A DNA stretch of 64,000 nt from Casuarius casuarius. Its lineage: Eukaryota > Chordata > Aves > Casuariiformes > Casuariidae. The notes below the pieces were generated by a model that ran no database searches, was not told the origin of the DNA, and saw only the letters and a program-made list of their open reading frames with translations. How positions within the stretch are numbered: position 1 is the first letter of the stretch; every line of letters starts with the position of its first letter. This document shows positions 29,101-41,100 of this stretch, in pieces. A program made the position numbers and the translations under genes. The stretch covers positions 3,055,252-3,119,251 of the forward strand of contig PTFA01000035.1 in NCBI GenBank assembly GCA_003342895.1, in the 5' to 3' direction.

Positions 29101-32100
29101 GTCAAACATCCTCTTGGATTTAGAGAATCTAAAAGTCTGTTCACATCCTGCAGACCATTAAATGAAAATTATCAGCATATACAAACTGTTATCACAGAGT
29201 AGAGCTAATACAAAACTTTTAAGAAATTTTCTCATCCTTTCTAGAGAGCATAACATTCAGTGGAAAACACATTCAGCCATCATTACCAAAACTTCAGCTC
29301 ATTTATGCATTTCAACTTTATTGGCTCATTATATTAGGGATAATTAATCCTATAAACCACCAGTGTAAAAAGTGCAATAAAGAAACTATTGCAAGTAACA
29401 ACTTAAAATATCTAGGGTCGCTCAGCACACATTCATTGCCAGTACTGAGCACTGTCAAGCTTGTATGGTATACTACAAAGATTTTAAGTTTTGATTTTGA
29501 AAAAATAACTCCTAGTGTTCTGAACAGTAAGACTGGCAAACATTACCACTTTTTTTTAAAGCAATGTTTTAATGGGTACAATTTTGACTACTCCTGCTTC
29601 CCACATTCTGAATAATCCAGACTGTTAAAGTCACCTTAGCCTTTCTGGGCTATTTATGGAAACAAGGGTTTGGGAAAAAAAATGTCTATTCAGATGCCTC
29701 AAGATACTCCTTTATCATGGAACACTACTAAGTGCTTTACTTCTTCAAAATGCTGTACAAACATTAAATTATTAATCCTCTCAACACCTTTATGAGGTAA
29801 CCAAATAACTTTTCTCCTTTTACATAGGAGGAAACAGGCAAAGATGTTAAGTAATTTGCCATAGGCGCAGAATGAGTCAGTGGCAAAGCCTAGTTTGGGT
29901 GTTGTGAATTCCCGATTCCTAACCTCATACTCTATTCTGCTGGAATATGTGACCGCTTTGGCAAAAAGAATGCCAAAAGTTTTGGCTTTAACCTAAATAA
30001 GCCATTTCTGTTACTCCCTTAATTTAGGTACTGTTTATTAGTATTAAGATTTGGTAGATTAGTTTTAATGCTGTAGAGCAAGAAGCAGCATATAGAAAGG
30101 AAAGCAGATGTTACTTTGTGAACTCTTAAAACCCAGAAATGAGAACCACCATAAAAATCCAGAAATTATATTTCCAAATAAGAGTAAATCAAATTAGTAG
30201 AAATGTGGAGGAAAGAGTTAGTACATTGCCAGCAGAGACAAGGGCGTTATCCATTCAGTGCTGCGATACCTGTGGGAATAATTAAATCACAACCTTGTCC
30301 AGCCAGTCTGCTAGCTGCTGCATTGCTAGGAGATATAACAGATGATTTGGGTGATGCTGAGGAACCTGAAAAGGGGACACATTTAACCATGAAAATCCAT
30401 TATCTTCCATTAAAAGGCAATGTGCACTTTTACATAGAGAGTTTTTCAAAAATTTTCTTCAACAAACTAAATAGAAGCATTTATGAAAAAGTTACTAGAA
30501 TTTCTGATGGAAATGCTTTTTAAAAGGTGCAGCTGTTCATGTGAACCACTCCAAGTTTTCTTGACTTAATCTTTTTCTTTAAGTCATAACGCCAAACTTT
30601 TTTTTTAAAGTCATGAAAATATAACTGACAGCTTCGTCAGAAAAACATACACTAATTATGGAAAATTCCATATCACCATTCCATACAGCTGCTTCAACTG
30701 GAACCTGATTTTTCAGTTCTAGGTAAATTTCATTCTGCACTGTCACTGAATGGCACCTATAACATTAAGGGGTGACTTAAGCTCTGAAATCTGTTCCAAT
30801 TTCAGATACACTTGATTAACATCTGCTCCTAAATGTGTACACAAAATACACAGCAATAGCCTGTCTTGAAGAGCTTGAGACCCTTTAGGTGTTAACATGT
30901 GTAATTTTCTTCCCAAAAGAAACTTTTAACAGCATTTGCTTGTTCTCTTAAAAAACTTAAGTGACCTGCATTGCTATTGTTCCCTAAGCTGTTTTAGGAT
31001 TATGCTTTTCATAGCTTTGTAGTCTTTCCTACTACAAAAAAAACCAAAACAAAACAAAAAAACCCCCCACACATTAAACACAAAGCAGCAATCTTGGGGA
31101 ATTTTACTTCAATTCAAGTTAAAAAAACCAACAAGTTAGCTTTTTCTGTTGTGATGAGTAGTCATCTTATTCAAAGGGCTTTTATTTTTTTCTGCAACGC
31201 ATCAAGGCTGACAGTGTGCCATTTAAAAAAAAAGAATCAGCCATTTCCACAAAATTTTATCATCAGTAACACCAAGAATGTTCCTTGAAGTAACTAAAGC
31301 AACCACCTTCTTTTGCCATTAAAAACATCTTGTAGAGTACTAGCAACATGGAGTACATGAATCTAATGATCAATAGAAAAGCATTTCAACATTACACAGA
31401 AAGAAAAGATACAGTCGAAATAATTAACGTGCTCTGTCCTATCATAATTATACGTTACATAAGAGCTGCAACTGGATTCATTCAGGCACTAAAGTTTAGC
31501 AAGATCCTGCTAAAGGCCTAAGAGACTGAATAACTTCAGCAAGTGAGCTAAGATAAGCAGTTAAGAAAAAAGTCCCTATCACTTGATGCGCTATTAATGT
31601 AGCCTTGTGCACACTTCACCATTCAACTCTCCCCAGCTCCTAGAAAGCTTTCCCTTCCAGTTTTGTGTACTCTGCATTCAAAAAATGAAGTCGTAATAAG
31701 AAAACTCAAACAGAAATTAGAGTTTTTTAAAATAGGGCTCTCATTCTAGTTTTGTCTGCAGTTTTATAAAAAGCCTACGTTTCTCCATTTTGGCTAGAAG
31801 ATTAGGAATAATTAAAAAAAAACACACACACAAAAAAACCAAAGTATCCTAGCAGGAAAACCATGACAGCTGAAGTGTTAAAAGTTATATGTTCAAAGCT
31901 CATAATCTGTGTACATGAATTATTACAGAACATTTAGATTTCAAACATACTAGCATTGTTTGAAATACACCCTAGACACTTTTTTTCTTATAGACTAATG
32001 CACCTAACAGAGCTACATTGCAAACAGAACACACAAAGGCAGGCATAGTGAGCAGTTTGCCATCTGCCCAGTTTTCTAGCTAGCTGTATCACTGATTTCA

Positions 32101-35100
32101 AAGGCTTATAGAAAAGACAGCATTAACTTGGTAATGTATGTAAAGTGCAGCATGTAAATCATTGTTTTCGTAAGCACAACACTTTACAAAACAGGAAATG
32201 AAGCAAAATGTAAATTAAATCTATGACTACAAAGAGACTCATTTTCACAGCTGCTCATTTGAAATCATTGCAAACCTTTCAAATTCATAATTTTGCCTAG
32301 AATAAATAAGCTACATAATGGCTTATTAAAATATCACTTTCACATCCTGTATTGTGACACTCCATTGTTTTTAGACAGATGGGATACACTGGTATTACTG
32401 ACTTGCTTATCACTTTGTATTTCTCAATGTTTAAATCAGTTTATATTCTTTAACAGATACATTCTGAAGACTTGCATTACGTATAAATATTAACTAAAAC
32501 CCTCCTGCTACAAGCAACTGCAACTCTGTGCCAAGAAAAATATGAGAACAGACCTGTTTTCATTATGTAGTACTTTGAAAAAGAGACTCAAAGCATTATC
32601 ATTCCCAACAAAAATAACATATACATTACAATAAAAAAGAAGAGAAATTTCAGGGGCAACAAAGGAGAATTTCACTAATTCATCTGCTTCAGGTAAGTCA
32701 ACTGTGTAGCAAGAAATCAGTTCCTCTCCAGTTATGCTTTTCAGAATAATAGTTGCAATTTACGCATCGACATTTAAACAAATTTTTAGTATAAGTAACC
32801 ATAAAATCCATCATTCTGACATGATTTCAAGATGCTCAAAGGAAAGAGTTCCCTTCCTGTAACTGACAGTCAATTTAACATTAAGTACTCTTCACTAATC
32901 TCTTGATAGCTACTACAAATGCAGCATCTATTTCTCACATTAACAGCCCAGTTATCAGAGAGGATGAACACAGTTGTAAACACACATCGCTATTTGCATT
33001 ATCATCAAAATGCTCAAAGCAGCTACAGAACTTTATATTCCTGACTATGTAAGAATATGCCTACGGACTTTAAATTAAGAAATAAAGATAAACAAGCAGT
33101 TACCTTTACCTGGAAATGGTCCTGCCTCAACAACTCCCTCTTTGGTGCCATCAAAGCCATGAGATGTTATTTTGGTTTCAGAGAGTCCAAGTCCAACTGG
33201 TAATGAACGTTTCAAGTCCTTAGAAATGTTTGAAAAAAATGGAAGATTCATGTTAAAAGAGAAACAAACAAAAAAAACCCACAAGATAAAAGCGACTCTC
33301 AGGTATTATAGTGTAATTTCAGCAGCTCTCGGACAGGTAATTCAGCCGTGAGCCTAGAATGTTTTTATGGTGTCACAGCATTCTATCACGATGCATGAAT
33401 AACAAATATTTATGAATGAGAAACACTGTAAGCTGACTTGTATATTTATTTTAGGAATATACTGCTGCATTAATTAAATACATGGGGTTTTTTTTTCTAA
33501 TTTACTTACAAGCAAAACAGTTACAAAGAAAATACAATGTGTTAAGAGGTTAAGAAGTACTAAAGAGGTTTTTTTTTTCGTTTTTGTTTGTTTGTTTGAA
33601 AGATGGATGAGCAAGCAGAACGTCATCTCTTCGAGCACTGGTTCCCAGAAACGTGGTCCACAACATCACGTTAAGCGGTCTCAAGCTGGTTCAAGCAACC
33701 ATATCAGTTTATGTTTCCAGTTAAAAATCCATGGGGGTACAAAATGACTTGTGTTAAGAATAAAAGCAGCCGATATTTTCCAATCCCAAAATATTAAGGA
33801 TAAAAAGTTCTTTCACTCTTTAAACGAGGAATAGCTTTACAATTTGTAGCATCCTTAATTTCTACAAACAGCACAAGAGTAATATTTGACGTGGGAGAAG
33901 CATCCAGACAGGCAATACTTCAATAGATTCCCTCTGAGCACCTCCTCTACATCACAAGTGCTCTTTGAAATCATCTTGTTTAACTTTTTAGAGTTAGATT
34001 AAGTAGTATGTCTAACTTTCAGATGATCAAAGCCTTCACAGAAAACCAATGTAGATCATTACTGACTATGAATTCATACACCACTGTATGGCACATTTTT
34101 GCTATCATACCCACCTCTATAAATAGCTCTCAAAGATTTGCAGGAATAAGTTTTCAATCTTTTTATTCAAGCTTACACCTCTAGTATTGTGCAAAATACA
34201 TAGTGCTTTTAAAAAAAGTTCAAGTATTCAAAGCAGTTTAAAAACACTAATTCTTAAACTAAGAAGTAAGCGAAAAGCTCCTAAGGAAATGAAAGCAAAA
34301 AGGTAAAATACATTTACAAAAATTAAGCATCGAGGGTTAGAAATTGGAAGACTGACATGGTATCTAGTCAGGTACTCTTTCACATCCCTTCTGCTTCTAT
34401 CCAGACAAGAAAAATAGATAGAAGTTAGATAAGCAATAGTGACATACATACAGAGAAAAACCTATACATAGCTTTAAAATGTCAGTGCCTGGACATGTGC
34501 AGTAGCTATTTATAATAGATGTAAGAATGCTTCTGTTTTAAAAAGAAAATGCAATCTTTAATATCCAATGCATGCCTGACATATTAGTGTAGACACTCAA
34601 TCCAGAAACCAGAAGCAAGCCAGCGCACAAGAATGATAGTGCCTAGAGGCTCAGACTATCAAAAAGTGGCTTTGGATCACGTCCCCACGAATTACATCTT
34701 TAGTTTAAGACAAACTTTTGGGAGGAGGAAAAAGAAAAAGCTACAGACCTATGAATCCGAGTATAATAGAAAGCTTGCTGTAAATAAAAACTCGAAAAGT
34801 TATTCTGATCAGAGTAACCAATTCCTATAGCCGCACTTTCACATCACATGAATTGGCTGCTTAATAATAGATGATATTATATTTGTGTATCTGAAGCATT
34901 ATACCAAAAGAGAAAAATAAACAGCATAAACAACAAATAGTCACATACAGAACCTGATCTCCCAAATTAGGTATATCACAACATTACATAGATACCGTTT
35001 TCAGTCTTCACAACAGAGTGAATGCCAGCGTTTTCATTTAAGTACTTGTAGTTCACAGAGTGCAGAAAACCTTTGTTTTAAACTTAGTTTAGATAGAGCC

Positions 35101-38100
35101 CATTTAATTCAAAATTTATTAGTAACTAGGAGCTGAAAAAGTAGAAAGGCTTAGAAAAGGATAAACAGATGGCAGAAGATGCCCTGATTTTACAAGAAGG
35201 ACATGGCATCAATTTTCTCCCCTCGAAGGCACCTTGGCACAATTTTCAGAAATATCTGAATCAGAAGCCAAAGAAATGTAGACAACTAACCTGCTAAAGC
35301 ATGTTTGAACTAGGAATCTAAGCAGTCATCTGTATTTAAGGTTAAAATGCAGAACATCTGTTTTGCAAAGAAAAAAGTTTCGATACAAACTTTTACTACT
35401 AGTAATTGTACTACTTCTGTACATTCAACTTAACTGTACTTTGTAGCCAAACACAGACTGAACACAATACAGAGTTAAAGAAATCATTCAGAACATTCCA
35501 ACACATCCCTCTCTATTTTAAATAAAAACTGAGAGTCAAATGATTAAAGTGTATTATTATAAATACACACATACATTCAAAGACATCCGTAGTTTCTTCA
35601 ATATCAAAAAGGCTCAACTGTAGTGCGAAGAACTGCAATCAAGCAAGTTTTTAACACCTATATTAATGAATTGAAACACACCTTACTAAAGAAAGATAGC
35701 CTTGTATATAAATTTTTAAAGAGATTTTGTTTACTCATTTATACCATGACTACAACTGTGATTGAAAAGCCAGTGAACATCAGTCCACTACTACTTATTG
35801 TCTATAAACATGAAAGATATCATTCAGTGGAGACATATTTCTGGATGTAAACTTTAGTTTCTGAAATGTCATTCTTAAAGCTGACTGTTCTTTATTACAA
35901 GCATAGCTAAACAAAAAGGCTACCCAAAAATCTGTAGTAATTCTGACAAAGAAATTTATTACTTTTTACAAGGAAGGACAACCTGGAAACAGCCTTAAGG
36001 TAGGGGAGAGAATAAACGCACATGTAACTTCCCATGTAAGAGAAGGTATGACATTACTGAGGGAGATTTTGGAGTGGTAAGATGGCAACATAAATAGCTT
36101 TCGCTTTTGCTCTCATCAAAACATAAGCTTGCTGTTACAACATAAGGAAGTGAGGTCAAAATCACCTACTGCAATAGGGTGATTATACTTCGACTAGTTA
36201 CTGCTATTCTAGCTAACAGGAAGATTTTGACCATCAAAAGATCTGCTTTCAAATTTAAGAAAGCAATCCCCCCTCCCCCCCTTTGAAATAGGGATATCAC
36301 ATTGTTAGAATTCCTAAAAATGTGTTCATACATCTCAAAACTACAGTTCTATTAAGGAATCATCCTTACTTCAAATAAGGATGCTTCACTCACCATTTTC
36401 AATTGTATGAGGCTGCAAAGCACAATTGTTTATGCAATTATCTCCAATAGGCAGGCAATCTAGCCTAAGTACAGGAGCAGAGGTACTTTAATACTATACC
36501 TTCACTGAGACACACAGAACGGCTGCAGTATAATTTAGTCTAGGTCAAGGCAGCACAAACCTGCATGGCATACGGCATTCAAACCAGTTTAATCTTTTGT
36601 TATAATTCAATTTTGAGTTAGTTTAAATCACCATATTAAGCTAAATATTTTAGTAACTTTGATCTGCTTTAAGTGCTTCTAACAGGGCTATTCATCAGTT
36701 TATTACAAAAATCATCTAGCTGAACAAGTATAATTTTTGACATTATCACTGTTGTTGAGATGGTAGCCAGAGCAAAGGAGAAAGGTCACTCAAAAATGCA
36801 TGTTCCTGAAGGAATTGTTGGTTGAATTACAAGACTTTTTACAAAGATACTTCCCATCCATGCTCTCAATACTAATCTAAATTGAAGAAGGGAAGTTTTC
36901 AAAGCTGCATCATTTCTCTACCAGGTGGAAATTACAGAATAATAGCACCAAACAACAAGAAGTTTTATTGATTTTTGCTCTTTAAGATCACATGAAGCAG
37001 ACCACTTGGCAACAAGCAGGCAGGTTGAACTGGTCATTTTTTTTCATATCCTAAAAACAAATGGTTTTCCATAACTGACACACAGGTAAGTGTTTGAAAT
37101 CAGGTTGCATGAAATAAAGTATAATTGCCCAAATTAAAACCTAGCTATGCCAGTTAACATAGCAAAACCTAAGAGGGATGAACTCAGAAGTTTCAGGTAG
37201 AATGTGAGAAACAAGACTGGATTCTTTTTTGGAAGGCAAAAGACAAAAAACCTACTGATCTTACCTATTTGTGAAGTCTGTTAACCCTGACAAAACTACA
37301 ACACAAGACACTGAACAGTCAGATTCAACAGATCCCAAAGCTTATTTCTTAATTCTAACGTGACACAATGAAAGTTCATAATGAATCTCATCTTTTTTTG
37401 CAGCCTAAAATTTTATTACTGGAATTACATAAAGAAGTTTATACAAATGGTTCTGTCCCCATAAGACTGCAAGAAGAACCAAAAGAGTCTACGTCGTAAG
37501 TGAAAGGAAATAATTGTAATTAAGAATTTCAGAGATGCAGCTGTAAGAACTCCATATAGGTTTTGTACAAAAGTTGAATAGGTAACAAGTAGCTTTACAG
37601 CTGCCTGAATACCTTTACAGGCAGATGAGGTAAACGTCCTTTTTTTTTTTTTGATTAACTTAATTTATTCCTGTGCAGCTTTCACAATATACACGATACA
37701 TTACTGAATTAGGAATACTATACCTCCTCTCTCCTTCTCCCACTCCTCAGCTCCCTACACCCTTAGCAATTAAAAAAAAAAATCCAATCACAGAACTAAT
37801 AGTACAGGAGGAAAACTGCATTCTAAAGGTCAGGAAAAGTGAAATAAGTCAGTGAAGAATATAACCAGCGAAGTTCTTGTTTGTTGAGTTTTCTTATACA
37901 AAGTAATAAGAGAAACATGTTTGATTAATAAGTGCTGGCGTTCTCCATTATTAGCATAGACTAACAAACACCCAGACATTGGCAAACTTTTCTTGAACGA
38001 CAAGTTTTTAAAGCTTAACTGAGTTCCATCAGTGCTTGCAGAGCAGAAAGGCACTGGGTCAAACTTTTTCATAAAACAAGGACATTAAACAGGACATTAA

Positions 38101-41100
38101 ACATTTCATCCAATGACAATTGAAGCTACAGCCCTTATTAGTTAAAAAAAATTCTATCTATCATGGGGCAGGACAAAACTTGTCAAAATTCCTTAGGCAT
38201 CTCTTAACATTACAAATGAGACAGAAGGAGAATGGAGCTACACATTTCTGAATAAGATTTTACAGTTAAGCAAATGCTTATTTAAGTAACCTTATAAATA
38301 TTCTTTGAATTTCTTTCTTTCTTAACATAAGGAACCAACAATTAACTGAAGATGCTTCAAGCAGTGCTATATCATATTCCCACGAGACTGGAGTTAAATC
38401 TTCTTTCTGAAATGGCATTACGGCAATCTTTTTGTCTGATGTTGCACACAGTTAATCATGTTTTTCTACGAAGAATAAGCAACCATACTTGCTCTTTACA
38501 GGTAAGTACATTTGCACTATATTGTCTTTCAAAATTAAATGCTTCTCATGCATGAGTACATACAAATAAAAAAAAAAATGAACATTTGAAAATAAATGTA
38601 CATTTTCATGCCCGAGCTGCTTGTGGGTATAGTTAGGGTCTGAAGCTAACACTACAAAGCCTGCAAGCCTAGAGTAAAGTTTAGTTTTGTAATTAAACAA
38701 CCCTGAAGAAAAGGTTGAACAACTACATTTTTACTCAGTCCATCAAAAACACACAGTCAAAGATGCTCAAATACTTATGGAAAAATAGCTGCAGATGACC
38801 AAACAAAAACACAGGACAAATCATATTTTTTGTTTACATCTTAGTTACACAAAATCTAGATGAACAGATCCCTGATCATAACACTATTAAATTAAGAAAC
38901 TAAAATCATCTTATGCCCCAGCCCCCCCAAAAGTGTAACTGAAATCAGTATATTGGAAATGGAGTGGACTAAAAACTGTGGTCACAGATTCTAACTGAGC
39001 ATGGTGGTAGGAGAGCAATTTAAAGTGGTAATGGCTTGTTGCCTCTTTCTTAATGGCCTCTGAAAATCAATACAATGTTTGTCATTCTCATAAACTGATA
39101 GGAACCTTCCACTCCCACCCTGAGACACTGGCGTAGAAATTTTGTGGTACAACGAATGTTGCTTTAGGTTAAAAAAAAAGTTACCAAAAATATTGGCAAA
39201 GAACAAAAGAGAAGGTGTAGCATTAAGTACTAGAAATAACAAACATTAAGCAAAATGAATAGGTTAATATTAGAATTTGAGATTAACAGATCAGTAAACA
39301 GATCTAGATGTTACTCCCAAAAAAGTTTTTGTTTTGTTTATAAAAAGCCCTGATTAACACATATTCTGAGTTTAGGTCATACATGCAGGTGTAAACTTGC
39401 ACAAGACTATTCAAAATATTTAAAGTGCATTTAATCTTTACTGATTCTAGAATAAACATCATCAAAAAATTTACAATAGCAAGTGCAAGCAATGTACACA
39501 TAGTATCCATTTTCTGCAACATGACCAAATATTTTTGTAATTAGTAGAAGTTTCAAAATACAGTTAACTTGAGGTCAGCAAAACAATTAGTGAGCTATCA
39601 ACAACTTACCTCAAATTTTATACATGGTCAGAGACAAATACTGCTTCAGGTTAACATTTCAGCTCTCCATAGACTAAACAACAGCTCTGACCAAATCAAC
39701 AAGAGTGCAAAGTCCATTTACTATAACTACTAAACATGTACTGAACACACACACTGTACAAGCAAACATGATGTAAGGGAAAAAGAATTTTCACAGACAG
39801 TAGTCAAGTCATTGCAGCATCAAGGTCATCAGACTTAGAAACAGTAAACCTGCTTCTATATTTCCAGGTAAACCCAAATTCATTCACTTTGAGATGCATT
39901 GAAATTATTCCACCTAAACATAATTACATCTTTATCAAAGTTTAGTTTCAGCTTTATTTTATTACACGGCAGTTTAGCTCTTACTCTTATGTTACTGGAA
40001 GGCCTGTTCAACAACAAATCTTAAGAAGCATAAGCCTTCCCCAAGTGCAGTGTGCTTTCAAAACACACACACACAGAGGACAGCCATTCAGCAGTAGTGC
40101 CCAGTAATAAGAGCAGCATTTCTTTAGTATGAGCTCTAACGTGGATGTATTTCAGTATAATGAAGTCTTATACTGTTTTGCTGCCACACTCACTATACAG
40201 CTTCCCCACAATCTTAAAGTCAAATGGTGTCAGACGACGTTTTCAGGATAACTATAGATAATTGCTTTTTCAACTTAAGGAATATTTTTTTCTCCAATCA
40301 ATATTTTAGTCAGAAAGCACAAAATATTCATCTGAAGATCTGCTCGGTATTTCTTTTACAAATAGTGCTGCACTGCAAACCACTTCAATGCTGTCAGCAC
40401 AGAAGTGTTAAAGCTTATAGATTTCCTTAAAATCTAAATCTCACCAGATACCAAATATGGACAACTAATAAGTTTTCATGTTTCCAACCACAAAAAAAAA
40501 CCCAACACCCAAATTCCATAAGCTATACTATAGCACCCTCCGCTGGACAGTCAAACACAAGACAAACTGATAGTCAAATGCATCAAGAGTAAGGGAAAAA
40601 GAACTGCACACAAATCAGTATATAACATTTTTTCAAACACATTACAAATACAATGCATTTTGATACAGGTTATCTATATAGCATACAGTAGAACAGCAGT
40701 AATTCCTCAATTTCAACACAAGAAAAGTTACTGTATTTCTCTGTTTTACAACAATTTCAAACACACTGCCTTCAAAGCTAACATCCCTCAGAAGTGGTTT
40801 GCCTTGTACAATTTAATACTTCCTCATAAAAAAAAATATTTTTGGGACTTGGATCTCTGAATTAATAGGACCTGCAAAGTCCTATGTTTAAAAAAAATGC
40901 TTGTTTTTCTGCTAAATGAATAAAATTGTGGGATTGAAAATAGCATATCCTCAGGGCTTAAAGTCAATACTGTAGAAATGTACACACTTAACTGAGCATT
41001 ACAGAGTACACAACAGTTTTTATTATTTCACATTCAGAAAAGTTTGCCAGTACTAACATACCCGTGATATGAAAGGTTACTACAGTGTGCAACATTCAAT

